Assembly: GCA_902794535.1 (NCBI GenBank) | Contig: CADBHQ010000011.1 | Coordinates: 1-64,000 of the forward strand | Direction of reading: 5' to 3' | DNA length: 64,000 bases | Origin: Fibrobacter succinogenes | Lineage (GTDB): Bacteria; Fibrobacterota; Fibrobacteria; Fibrobacterales; Fibrobacteraceae | In this document: one piece after another, positions 54,383 through 63,054 of the stretch | How the letters are laid out: each line of letters starts with the position of its first letter | Numbering within the stretch: position 1 is the stretch's first letter | Position numbers and translations under genes: made by a program | The notes under the pieces: model-generated | What the model saw: the letters and a program-made list of their open reading frames with translations, nothing else | Database searches by the model: none | What the model was told of the DNA's origin: nothing

Positions 54383-54829
54383 CTACTTTTTTGAAAGGGC
54401 CATGTAGACCCGTGCATATAAATAAATCTGTTTGACAAGGCTCGCAAAACCATTCGAGCGCGTCGGCGAAAGGCCTACATTGAGTCCGATGTCCTGGAAA
54501 AACTTCGGGTCGACAGCAAGAATATCTGCCGGAGCCATATCATTATACACCTTGAGTGCGAGCGCACCGAGGCCGCGGCTAATGAGCGGGTTCGTGGTTC
54601 CGCCTTCGACATCCATTTCAAAATGAATCTTTTCGCCATCGAACTTCGGCACCAGATACATGGTCGAAGCACAACCCTGGATAATGAACTTTTCGTCTTT
54701 GAGCGAGGCATCCATACCCTTGTGGGCACGGGCCAAGTCGAGCAAGTATTTCCACTTGCCGTCTTCGTCTGCAAAGTTTGCAAACGTTTCACGCACTTCG
54801 TTCAAACGAGAATTCATCACATCACTCAT
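54383..54829 (-). CDS. sufE: SufE-like sulfur acceptor protein
   Basis: Accepts persulfide sulfur from the SufS desulfurase for Fe-S cluster assembly. 148 residues, normal length. The active Cys is in IIQGCASTMYL (about residue 53). NPLISRGLGALAL and NVGLSPTRSNGFASLVKQI match the family. It lies 10 bases after the FAD reductase gene. sufBCDS are not in the window. Confidence 0.93.
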   Translation of the reverse strand: MSDVMNSRLNEVRETFANFADEDGKWKYLLDLARAHKGMDASLKDEKFIIQGCASTMYLVPKFDGEKIHFEMDVEGGTTNPLISRGLGALALKVYNDMAPADILAVDPKFFQDIGLNVGLSPTRSNGFASLVKQIYLYARVYMALSKK

Positions 54830-54839
54830 AAAATCACCA

Positions 54840-56036
54840 TCAATGCAAGAAAGAGCGCATCTTCCAAATCAGCGACGGACAAGACCACAGCACCGTCAAG
54901 AAAATACGGAGCAGAGTCTGCTTTTCGCGAGGAAGCTTAGAAAGGTTTTTAGCAGCACGGTCAAACTGGGCATCGCTAATCTTGTTAAAACCAATCTTGG
55001 CATTTGCCACCTGCAAATGCTTTTTGCCGAGAGCAGCCATCCAACGGTCGAGAACGCCAGCTTCAATGGCACCGCGTTTTTCGCCGGATTCTTCGAGCCA
55101 TTCCTTGACCGATTCAGCTACGATTTTACCGCACAAAAGCGATTCGACAATGCCCGAACGGCTAATCGGATTCACGCAGCTAGCTGCATCGCCCGCTTTA
55201 AAGAGTCCGCACTTGGCCATAGGCTTTGTGGACTGGCCGCAAGCAATCATGCCGCCGTATACGGCCTTCACCTTTGCCTGCGGATAATCGCGAGCGATAA
55301 AATCCAAAAGTTTCTTACGCAAGGGTTCCTTGTGTTCAACATCTTTGCCGAGCACGAAACCGATATTGACCTCGACGCCGTCGCGCGGGAAAATCCAGCC
55401 GTAGCCTGCTTCGAATTCAGAACCGAAGAAGAGTTCGATGTGTTCCTTGCTGTGTTCGATGCCTTCGGCCACCGCAAAAATGGCGGGTTCCAAATCGGTA
55501 TCGCCCGATTCGATTCCCTTGAGGCATTCGATATTGCGAGTAAGCCTGCAGCTCGGACCCGTCGCATCGATAACTGCCGCTGCCAAGAGCGTTTCGACTG
55601 CGCCGCCGGCGACTGCCACAGAAACATTCCAACCGTCAGCCGTCTTTTCGAGACCCTTGATTACCGTATCGAAACGGCATTCCACACCTGCGGCCTTACA
55701 GCCGTCGGCAATGGACTTGTGGAAAAGCGAGCGGTTTAAAATCAGGCCACAATCCTTGCTGTAGAATTCAGCACGGTAGCGCTTGGGCGACGTAAAGTAA
55801 ATGCCCGAAAGCGTTCCGCGGACAAACGACGGATCGGCCGGCCACAACTTTTCGAGGCGTCCCTTGGATACCGCTTCTGCACAGAAAATCGGTTCCTTCC
55901 AAGGTTCCTTTTTATCCAAAAGCAAAACCCGTCTTGCACCAGAGGTCAAACGCCCCAGGGTACAAGCGGCCATGAGACCGGCAGGACCGGCCCCGCAAAC
56001 CACTACATCGTACTGATTTGATGCAAAATTTGCCAT
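54840..56036 (-). CDS. FAD-dependent oxidoreductase, geranylgeranyl reductase family
   Basis: Flavoprotein that probably reduces isoprenoid or a related lipid chain. 398 residues. It has the FAD motif VVVCGAGPAGLMAACTLG near the N-terminus, then VIDATGPSCRLTR, and the late FAD motif FKAGDAASCVNPISRSGIVE (about residues 285-304). The ATG at 56036 was chosen because only a short linker then precedes the Rossmann strand. A TAATTTGT box lies about 8 bases upstream. Upstream gene of sufE. Substrate is uncertain; the family also holds digeranylgeranyl reductases and halogenase-like proteins. Confidence 0.82.
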   Translation of the reverse strand: MANFASNQYDVVVCGAGPAGLMAACTLGRLTSGARRVLLLDKKEPWKEPIFCAEAVSKGRLEKLWPADPSFVRGTLSGIYFTSPKRYRAEFYSKDCGLILNRSLFHKSIADGCKAAGVECRFDTVIKGLEKTADGWNVSVAVAGGAVETLLAAAVIDATGPSCRLTRNIECLKGIESGDTDLEPAIFAVAEGIEHSKEHIELFFGSEFEAGYGWIFPRDGVEVNIGFVLGKDVEHKEPLRKKLLDFIARDYPQAKVKAVYGGMIACGQSTKPMAKCGLFKAGDAASCVNPISRSGIVESLLCGKIVAESVKEWLEESGEKRGAIEAGVLDRWMAALGKKHLQVANAKIGFNKISDAQFDRAAKNLSKLPREKQTLLRIFLTVLWSCPSLIWKMRSFLH

Positions 56037-56097
56037 TTCGGGGTACAAATTAGCTTTTATTTATAAAGTTTTTTTGTTTTCTATTGTTATTTGTCAA

Positions 56098-56114
56098 TTT
56101 TTTTAGTTATTTTA
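56098..56114 (+). promoter_or_regulatory. Shared 17-base motif upstream of the pentapeptide-repeat gene
   Basis: TTTTTTTAGTTATTTTA, identical to 45137-45153 before rho. Preceded by TTGTCA. It begins about 58 bases before the start codon, fitting a promoter with a short leader. Confidence 0.45.
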
Positions 56115-56155
56115 GAGCTATCCGTTATTTGGTTTATCCTTAAAAGGGAATGTAT

Positions 56156-57547
56156 ATGAATATGAAGAGTGTATCAAAGTTCGGCCTGTGCCTGTTGAGC
56201 GCACTTGCCCTCAACGTTTACGCCCAAGACAACTGGGCAGGTAAGGACCTGAACGTTTCTTTCAGTAACAAGCGTATCGATGGTTTTAACTTCAAAAATG
56301 CAAAAGCCGTCGCACACACCACCGACTTCCGTCGTGCCACCGGTGAAGGTCCGAACTTCCAGGGAGCAAAGCTCAATGAAGTTTCCTTCCAGAATGCAGT
56401 GATTAACGGAGCAAACTTTGAAGGCGCTGACCTTACTAAGGCGACCATCAGCGGTGCCGACATCCGCAGCTCTTCGTTCGAAGGCGCTAACATGGAAGAA
56501 GCTAACCTCTACCGTGCAACGCTTCTCGACAGTAACTTCCCGAAAGTCAACTTCAAAAACGCACGCCTCGACGCTATGAAGGTGTCCGACAACGCTGACT
56601 TCAGCAAGTCCGACCTCACCCAGGCGTCCGTGATGGATGTGGACCTTACTGCAGCCGACTTCAGCAAGGCAAACCTCACCCGTGCAAACTTCTCCCGTTC
56701 CTTGATGGCTAACAGCGACCTCCGCAAGGCCACCATCGTCAAGACGGACTTCTCTGCATGTAACCTGATTGCCGCCAACTTCAAGGGCGTTGACCTCGTT
56801 GACGTGAACTTCGCAAAAGCTGGTCTTTCTCAGGCCAACTTCAGCGGTGTTGAATTCAACAACGTGAACCTGCAGGATGCAGACCTTTCCTTGACGACCT
56901 TCAATGACGTCGACCTTTCCAAGACTCAGCTCCAGAAGGCCAAGTTCGCTCAGTCCACCGTGAAGAACATGAAGTTCGACGGCCAGGACCTGACCGGCGT
57001 TATCTTCGACAAGGGTTCCGTGGCTAAGAGTTCGTTCGCTAAGACCAAGCTCTCCAAGGCTTCCTTCTACGACACCGAAGTGAGCAAGAACGCTTTCCAG
57101 AATGCAGAACTCCTGAAGGCTGTGTTCGATGGTGCCTACGTTCGTAAGAACATCTTCGACAAGGCTGACCTAACCAAGGCCAACTTCGCCAACTCCACCA
57201 TCGAACGTTCCGACTTCATTCTCGCCCAGCTCAACGGCGTGAGCTTCGCCGGTGCTAAGCTCATCAAGGTGAACTTCACCAACGCCAACATGCAGGGCAT
57301 CAAGATTGACGCTGACACCAAGATGGAAGACGTGGACTTCTCTGGCGCAAACCTCGAAGGTGCCAAGATCGAAAAGTTCACCGCCAAGAAGGTGATCTAC
57401 GACAACAAGACCAAGTTCCCGTCTGGCTTTGACCCGCGTCAGTATGGCTTCACCAAGCGTGGTGAAAAGGCCGCCGACATCAAGGTCGAAGGCTCTGGTT
57501 CTTCTCCGAAGAAGAAAAGAAAAAAAGCCGCTGACGACGAAGAGTAG
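56156..57547 (+). CDS. Secreted pentapeptide-repeat protein
   Basis: 463 residues. A signal peptide ends LNVYAQ (about residue 22). From about residue 30 to 425 the protein is one long run of pentapeptide repeats of the A(N/D)(F/L)xx type (for example ANFEGADLTKATISGADIR), which form a right-handed four-sided beta helix. The tail is Lys-rich (KKKRKKAADDEE). Of the three in-frame ATGs, 56156 has the best spacing to AAAGGGA; 56150 and 56162 are alternatives. Most pentapeptide-repeat proteins are cytoplasmic, so the signal peptide is notable. A shared 17-base motif lies upstream. Confidence 0.88.
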   Translation: MNMKSVSKFGLCLLSALALNVYAQDNWAGKDLNVSFSNKRIDGFNFKNAKAVAHTTDFRRATGEGPNFQGAKLNEVSFQNAVINGANFEGADLTKATISGADIRSSSFEGANMEEANLYRATLLDSNFPKVNFKNARLDAMKVSDNADFSKSDLTQASVMDVDLTAADFSKANLTRANFSRSLMANSDLRKATIVKTDFSACNLIAANFKGVDLVDVNFAKAGLSQANFSGVEFNNVNLQDADLSLTTFNDVDLSKTQLQKAKFAQSTVKNMKFDGQDLTGVIFDKGSVAKSSFAKTKLSKASFYDTEVSKNAFQNAELLKAVFDGAYVRKNIFDKADLTKANFANSTIERSDFILAQLNGVSFAGAKLIKVNFTNANMQGIKIDADTKMEDVDFSGANLEGAKIEKFTAKKVIYDNKTKFPSGFDPRQYGFTKRGEKAADIKVEGSGSSPKKKRKKAADDEE

Positions 57548-57569
57548 TCTAGAACCTTAACGGATTTTG

Positions 57570-57600
57570 AAAAGCCTCGGTGAAAACCGAGGCTTTTTTT
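57570..57600. terminator. Intrinsic terminator, bidirectional
   Basis: Perfect stem AAAGCCTCGGT / ACCGAGGCTTT with loop GAAA and a T-run. Shared by the convergent pentapeptide gene and radA. Confidence 0.92.
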
Positions 57601-57616
57601 AGTGGCTTGGCGACGC

Positions 57617-59011
57617 TCACTTTTTGTTCATTAACCAATTCACGGCGTCGGAGAGGGTGTGGACCTGAACAATCTTCATGCCGGAGGTATTTTCGGGCAG
57701 ACGGCCGCCCGCAGGCACGACCGCCTCCGTGATTCCCAGGCGGCGGGCTTCCTTGAGCCGCTGTTCCAGCAGGCTCACGGAGCGGACCTCGGCAGACAGT
57801 CCAAGTTCACCGATGACAATGCACTGGCGACCGAGCGGAATCGCGAGGTGGTTACTTGCAATGGCAAGAGCTAGGGCGAGGTCCGATGAAGTGTCGGAGA
57901 CCTTCAGCCCGCCAGCAATCGACACGAACACGTCGGAGGCACCAACGATAACGCCGCCGAACTTTTCGAGCAGGGCCAGAATAATCGTAAGGCGCTTGGG
58001 GTCGATTCCCGCCGCCACGCGTTGGGGAACCGCAAACGTAGTCGAGCTCACGAGCGCCTGCGTTTCAAAAAGCATGGCGCGAGTTCCTTCGAGCGTACAG
58101 CAAACGACGCTCCCGGGCGTCGGCGGAACGTTTTCTTGCAAGAACACTCGGCTCGGATTTTCCACAGGCGAAAGCCCGTGCCCCGTCATCTCGAACACGC
58201 CAATTTCATCAGTTGCGCCAAAGCGGTTCTTGATAGTCCGAAGAATTCGATACTGGTGATTGCGGTCGCCTTCAAAGTACACAACCGTATCGACCATGTG
58301 TTCCAAAATGCGCGGGCCCGCAATCTGACCATCCTTGGTCACATGCCCGATTAGAATCGTAATGCAGCCCGTATTCTTGGCAAAGACCATCAAGTCGAGC
58401 GTGCATTCGCGAAGCTGCGTGGCGCAGCCCGGAGTGCCCGACAAATCGCTCTTGTAGACCGTCTGGATTGAATCGATTACAAGCACTTGCGGCTTGAGTT
58501 CTTGCGCCTGCTGCAAGATTTTTTCGAGGCTGGTTTCGCAAAGCAAAAGCATGTCAGAGCCAGCGACATTCAGGCGCTCGCTGCGGAGCTTCACCTGAAC
58601 CGCGCTCTCTTCGCCGCTCACGTAAAGCGTCTTGACGCCGGCGGCTGTCATGGTGGCGAGAGTCGAAAGCACCAGCGTGGACTTGCCGATTCCCGGATCG
58701 CCACCAATGAGCACCAGGGAACCTGGTGCAAGCCCGCCCCCCAGCACGCGGTCAAATTCGGCATTGGCGGAGCTCAGCCGCCGCGTATCTTCGGTCGCGA
58801 CATCTTTGAGCGGTACCACCTTGTGCACCGGGCCACCCAAGCCGCGCGAGGCTCGCCCGCCCTCGAGAATGTTTTCGACCACATGTTCCTTGAGGCTACT
58901 CCAAGCACCACAAAACGGGCACTTGCCCGCCCACTTGGGCGTGGTGTTGCCGCATTCGGTGCAAAGAAACTCAACTTCTTTTTTCGCTTTCGACTTGTTT
59001 AGTGCTACCAT
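57617..59011 (-). CDS. radA: DNA repair protein RadA (Sms)
   Basis: RecA-like ATPase that promotes branch migration in recombination. 464 residues. The zinc motif CTECGNTTPKWAGKCPFCG starts near residue 18. Walker A is GGDPGIGKSTLVLS, Walker B LVIDSIQTV, and the RadA motif KNRFGATDEIG is present. The C-terminal Lon-protease-like domain (about 330-464) lacks catalytic residues, as normal. The ATG at 59011 was chosen because it lies 5 bases after a TATATTAG box and 17 residues before the zinc finger; longer starts cross this promoter. Confidence 0.96.
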   Translation of the reverse strand: MVALNKSKAKKEVEFLCTECGNTTPKWAGKCPFCGAWSSLKEHVVENILEGGRASRGLGGPVHKVVPLKDVATEDTRRLSSANAEFDRVLGGGLAPGSLVLIGGDPGIGKSTLVLSTLATMTAAGVKTLYVSGEESAVQVKLRSERLNVAGSDMLLLCETSLEKILQQAQELKPQVLVIDSIQTVYKSDLSGTPGCATQLRECTLDLMVFAKNTGCITILIGHVTKDGQIAGPRILEHMVDTVVYFEGDRNHQYRILRTIKNRFGATDEIGVFEMTGHGLSPVENPSRVFLQENVPPTPGSVVCCTLEGTRAMLFETQALVSSTTFAVPQRVAAGIDPKRLTIILALLEKFGGVIVGASDVFVSIAGGLKVSDTSSDLALALAIASNHLAIPLGRQCIVIGELGLSAEVRSVSLLEQRLKEARRLGITEAVVPAGGRLPENTSGMKIVQVHTLSDAVNWLMNKK

Positions 59012-59016
59012 GTGCA

Positions 59017-59024
59017 CTAATATA
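59017..59024 (-). promoter_or_regulatory. TATATTAG box, 5 bases before radA ATG
   Basis: Minus-strand TATATTAG, TGCAC, ATG. No Shine-Dalgarno. Confidence 0.5.
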
Positions 59025-59066
59025 ACAAAATGCGCCTGACACAAAATGTCAAGCGACAAAAAAGCA

Positions 59067-59261
59067 CTATAATTCCTTATCCTCATAGCACCAACTACCC
59101 TCGGTTTTCTCATTCAGGTTCTCTGCCATCCAGGTCTGATCGCCAATTTTTACAGTCTTATACTTTTTCCCGTCACGTTTATCGACCAAGGTTCCTTGCG
59201 TCATCGCAAACCCAGAAACAGCCAAAAGCACAATCAAGATGTAAATAAGCCTTTTTGCCAT
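59067..59261 (-). pseudogene. Truncated FISUMP-domain gene
   Basis: A 64-residue frame with a signal peptide (AKRLIYILIVLLAVSGFAM) followed by only the first ~40 residues of a FISUMP domain (GKKYKTVKIGDQTWMAENL, then EGSWCYEDKEL and a stop). The complete neighbour at 59285 has the matching GNVYKTVKIGNQVWMAQNL and EESWCYDD at the same place and continues for 140 residues. This copy therefore lost its body by a stop or deletion. ATG 59282 is an alternative start. It could still make a small exported peptide. Confidence 0.65.
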
Positions 59262-59284
59262 AAATTTATGCTCTAGCTCCATTG

Positions 59285-59896
59285 CTAATCCTTTACGCAA
59301 CGGACAGAGTACCCCCAACCCTTATAGTCGTAGGTTTGATACGCAAGGTCTTTATCATTGAAGAAGCGCATGATATACGCATGGTCTTTGGCATAGGAGA
59401 AGCGCATGAGGGGATCATAGCTGTCATTGCGCTCTGTATAATTCCAGAAGGACGCGTAATGACCCTCGCAGTAATAATCCCCCCCATTGTAGCCCTTAGC
59501 GCCAGCGGGGAGCACCGAGAAACCTAAATCATCCGTGCCATTGTCGCTGTCACTACTACCCCATCCGGACCTAGACTTGAGTTTTCTGCCCGCGATCTTT
59601 TCTCCTCCAACCCAGTTAATCAACACTTCGAACTCTTCCTTGCTCGGCAAATGCCAGCCTTCGGGGCAAGCGTTCTTTGCAGCACTCCAAGTGTATAGGC
59701 GTCCATACTTTTCGCAGTTCGCAGGATTGTCGTCATAGCACCAGCTCTCTTCTATCTGAACATTCAAGTTCTGAGCCATCCAAACCTGGTTCCCAATCTT
59801 GACAGTCTTGTAGACATTTCCGTCCCTATCTTTTACCTCATTGCAACCCGTCATAAGAAGGGCGATGCCAGCAGCGATTATCAGTAATTTTTTCAT
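59285..59896 (-). CDS. FISUMP-domain lipoprotein
   Basis: 203 residues, single domain. The lipobox LMTGC (Cys about residue 18) follows a hydrophobic signal. The FISUMP domain fills the rest: YKTVKIGNQVWMAQNL, CPEGWHLPSKEEFEVL, DDLGFSVLPAGA and the ending YSVRCVKD. It is lipid-anchored at the envelope; the molecular function of the family is unknown. A truncated relative lies directly downstream. Confidence 0.9.
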   Translation of the reverse strand: MKKLLIIAAGIALLMTGCNEVKDRDGNVYKTVKIGNQVWMAQNLNVQIEESWCYDDNPANCEKYGRLYTWSAAKNACPEGWHLPSKEEFEVLINWVGGEKIAGRKLKSRSGWGSSDSDNGTDDLGFSVLPAGAKGYNGGDYYCEGHYASFWNYTERNDSYDPLMRFSYAKDHAYIMRFFNDKDLAYQTYDYKGWGYSVRCVKD

Positions 59897-59939
59897 ACTT
59901 CTATTTTGAAACTCAATCTAATCAAACCAAACCACGCCT

Positions 59940-62513
59940 CTACCGGAGCAACACCTTTTTCACGAGGCTTCTGGCTCCAGCTCGCACACGCACCAAATAC
60001 ACGCCCGACTTCAGATTCGAGGCATCTACGACGCTCGTTACAAAGCCCCTTTTCGCTGTTTCGCCCCTGAGGGTCACGATTTCGAACGCAGAGCCCGCGA
60101 TAAAACCCCTGAACAGGATGGCCTTGCCTGCAACTAAAACGCTCGTAGAAGGTAGGGCGGACGCCATCTGCGCAATGGGAATCCCCTGTTTGCAAACTTC
60201 CTTGCTGCCCGCATAGCAAAGGTCAGACTCCTTGGCAATTTTCTTGTCTCCCTTGCAAGTGCCCTTGGGACCAAATTCAAATAGGCGCGCAGTTCCAGCA
60301 GTGTGTACGGAATCCCTTATCGTGAACGAAAGGTTCTTAGCTTTCGAGAATACATCCGAGCAAACCTTAATCGAAGCATCCTTGCCCGTATACTTGTAAT
60401 CCTTGAAGGCTGTTTCAACTGTGGAGACATCTTTCGACTTCGGCAGCGTTACAGAACAGCGCACCGAGTCTTTCACAAGACTGGAGGATACATCCAAACT
60501 AATGTCATGTTCCGAAGTGTATGTCACGCAGATTCCCTCGGTACTAGAAAGGTCGACCCCCGCACCGGACGAACTCAAGTAGCCTTCCCCAAACCAGAAA
60601 CCGACATAGGATGGTTCTTCATCACGGCCAATATAGTACCTGAAGGGCAAATAGCCGAGACTGTCCATAGCGACACGCGCCGCTTCACGCGAATAGCGGT
60701 GGGGATAGACTCTTTCATCAATCCATTCACTCTGATAAGGGTAGGCTATATAGGAATCGCCCACGCTATAGAGAACTGACGATGTCGACTCTATTTCTGG
60801 CAAGGGTTCACATATCTTTTCCTCCCTGAATTCGCAAACTTTCGCCCTGTAGGGCACAAGCGTCCTCCCATTGAACCATAAATTTTCATTCATAACGCGG
60901 GTCTCGATTATCTGACCTTCGTTCTTGGGAACCATTCCCAATACATAAATCGGCCTACTGCCGCGTTCAAGATTCTTCAGAAGCGCATCACTATAGCAAT
61001 CGATAATCGTTCCGTAATTGCGACCCGCGATTGAACCAGGATCCTTTGCCGCAAAATACGAATCTAGGAGAATGACATTCTTCACAGTCCCCTTTGGAGA
61101 TATCGACTGAAATAATCCGCTAGACCTGCTCGAATACAAACCCGAAATCGTATGGAATTGACCGTCGAATTCACCATGAAAGCCAGGAGTAAAGCCGTTT
61201 ATGTATCCGAAAATAGGAGTCCATTCCACAAAGTCGCAGGTGGTATCTTTCTGCACGCATTCTGCCGCTTGGACACCCTTGTTGAATACGAGGTCGTTCA
61301 CGAGCGCAAACTTGAGATAGCCCCTTGCCATCTCATATCTGTTGATGTAGTGCTCGAACCACATGAACTGTTCCTCGTTCTCGATCTGGAACACTCCATC
61401 CTTCATCTTGGGCTTAACATCCTTGAGCACGGGGTGCTTTTCGCCCTGCTCCCAGATATCGATAAACGCTTCCGTGTTCAGCATTTTCACCAGGGAGCCG
61501 TCAGTAAACGCAGACTCGTCCAGAAAGCGGACCGAATCCGATTCACCCCTACTCGAGATTTTTTCCGCCGTTCCCACAAGCGCATAGCTATTCATCGTGA
61601 TTCCCGAATCCTGTCCGACAACGGAACCCATACCGTAATTACCAGAGACTTGACCCATGTTGAAACAGTTGACCAGCGTATCACGGTCCAACCAGCCCTT
61701 GCTTTTTCCAACAATTCCGCCTGCGCTGCTCTCAGCATTTACAACACCTAAGTTATAGCTATTTCCAACATAGCCGTTGTCATTGAAACCGACTATTCCT
61801 CCCGCTTCATATCCCGCAAAAATGTGCCCCGTATTCACGCATTTTTCTGCAACATAAATAAGATTGCCGATAATTCCACCAACTTTCCTATTTGCCCGGA
61901 CATAACCGTCATTGCGGCAATTCACCGTAAAGCCACCAAGATAACCCCCGATTCCTCCAACATATCTTTCACCTTCTATTGCACCCGAGAATGTGCAGTA
62001 GAATATATAACCCCTTCCGGAACCGACAATACCTCCAATATCGAAAAGACCGGAGATATAGGAGTCCGCAATATTCAGATTCTCGATAAGGCCGTTGGCC
62101 CCTCCAAAGAAACCAATCGAATCCCCCTCTGGACGGTTAATAAAAACACCACTCACCGTATGTCCCTGTCCGTCGAAATGTCCGTTAAACATGTTCCTCG
62201 CTGTACCTATCGGAGTCCATTCTTCAAACGGGCAAGGTTCGCCTTTCTGCACGCACAGGGGCTGCGGGAATGTCGAGTCCGTCATCTCGACCCCTTCAAA
62301 AATGCCCTCGTTAATAACGATGTCCGCTTCCAACCGGGCACAGGTTTCGTTGCTTGCCTTCGTTGCATTCATCAACTGCGCATAACCGTAAAGTTCCTCG
62401 ACATTGTTGATGGAATAGCAGCCGTCCTTATCCAATCCGGGGGTCTTGGGAGTAATGGCCGCACAAGCGAGAACCGCCGCAACCAACCAAAATACACATG
62501 CAAACCTATTCAT
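59940..62513 (-). CDS. Large secreted GLUG-type repeat protein with C-terminal sorting-like module
   Basis: 857 residues. The signal peptide ends ACAAIT (about residue 20). Residues about 35-520 contain GLUG-like repeats with GGIVG or GGIIG cores (FDIGGIVGSGRGYIFYCTFS, KVGGIIGNLIYV, AGGIVGFN, AGGIVGKS), a beta-helix often found on adhesins. It also has two copies of a segment with FDGQ(G/F)HT(V/I)SG. The last ~75 residues form a sorting-like domain (GVYLVRVRAGARSLVKKVLL). Strong GGGAGGA site before the ATG; TATATTTTAG about 30 bases upstream. Probable cell-surface or secreted adhesin; binding target unknown. Confidence 0.8.
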   Translation of the reverse strand: MNRFACVFWLVAAVLACAAITPKTPGLDKDGCYSINNVEELYGYAQLMNATKASNETCARLEADIVINEGIFEGVEMTDSTFPQPLCVQKGEPCPFEEWTPIGTARNMFNGHFDGQGHTVSGVFINRPEGDSIGFFGGANGLIENLNIADSYISGLFDIGGIVGSGRGYIFYCTFSGAIEGERYVGGIGGYLGGFTVNCRNDGYVRANRKVGGIIGNLIYVAEKCVNTGHIFAGYEAGGIVGFNDNGYVGNSYNLGVVNAESSAGGIVGKSKGWLDRDTLVNCFNMGQVSGNYGMGSVVGQDSGITMNSYALVGTAEKISSRGESDSVRFLDESAFTDGSLVKMLNTEAFIDIWEQGEKHPVLKDVKPKMKDGVFQIENEEQFMWFEHYINRYEMARGYLKFALVNDLVFNKGVQAAECVQKDTTCDFVEWTPIFGYINGFTPGFHGEFDGQFHTISGLYSSRSSGLFQSISPKGTVKNVILLDSYFAAKDPGSIAGRNYGTIIDCYSDALLKNLERGSRPIYVLGMVPKNEGQIIETRVMNENLWFNGRTLVPYRAKVCEFREEKICEPLPEIESTSSVLYSVGDSYIAYPYQSEWIDERVYPHRYSREAARVAMDSLGYLPFRYYIGRDEEPSYVGFWFGEGYLSSSGAGVDLSSTEGICVTYTSEHDISLDVSSSLVKDSVRCSVTLPKSKDVSTVETAFKDYKYTGKDASIKVCSDVFSKAKNLSFTIRDSVHTAGTARLFEFGPKGTCKGDKKIAKESDLCYAGSKEVCKQGIPIAQMASALPSTSVLVAGKAILFRGFIAGSAFEIVTLRGETAKRGFVTSVVDASNLKSGVYLVRVRAGARSLVKKVLLR

Positions 62514-62656
62514 TCTTCCTCCCTGAACATTTTCTTAAAACAACTAAAATATAAAAAACATCAAAACGTTCACTAGCCGAGAAACGATATACGATACAGT
62601 CCGACAGAGTCCAACATTTGCAGAAAATAATATTATCTTAGGGGTGTGAGTTTATT

Positions 62657-63046
62657 ATGAAACTGCTTGTTGTGAAACCATATATTGTTTTTATCCTTTT
62701 TGCGACCGTACTCAACCTCGCCGGTTGCGCCATTTTGCTAAACCCCAAAACAGACACCCAGGAAATAACCTTCGAAGCAGAAGACGGCAGGGAATACGAT
62801 TTTTATGTGGACAATGCTCTCGTTTGCCCCCATACCGACAAATGCGTCTTTGTTCACAACAAGAGAAACAGTATCTGCCAACATACAATCGACCTCAAAC
62901 GAGGCGAAGTTGTTTACGGGACACTGTTTTATGGCTACTGGCAAGAACGGTCGACGCTCGCCAAGGTGATGGCTGAGCGCAACGACAACGAGTGTCCCGA
63001 AGCATGGGACGGAGAAAGTGTAATCGTGGAGATTAATCCCGAATAA
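62657..63046 (+). CDS. Small unknown lipoprotein
   Basis: 129 residues. Lipobox NLAGC (Cys about residue 24) after a hydrophobic segment. The mature part has four Cys residues (CPHTDKC, SICQH, NECPEAW) and a short hydrophobic patch (VVYGTLFYGYW). Unrecognised. It stands alone between two leftward secreted-protein genes; its stop is 8 bases from the convergent fibro-slime gene. Confidence 0.7.
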   Translation: MKLLVVKPYIVFILFATVLNLAGCAILLNPKTDTQEITFEAEDGREYDFYVDNALVCPHTDKCVFVHNKRNSICQHTIDLKRGEVVYGTLFYGYWQERSTLAKVMAERNDNECPEAWDGESVIVEINPE

Positions 63047-63054
63047 CGATCAAG

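Noticed and set aside
53716-54435. 239-codon plus-strand frame after tsaE
   Set aside because: It begins inside the terminator and runs antisense to the membrane-protein gene.
56240-57400. Periodic ~15-base pattern
   Set aside because: It is the codon-level reflection of pentapeptide repeats, not a nucleic-acid element.
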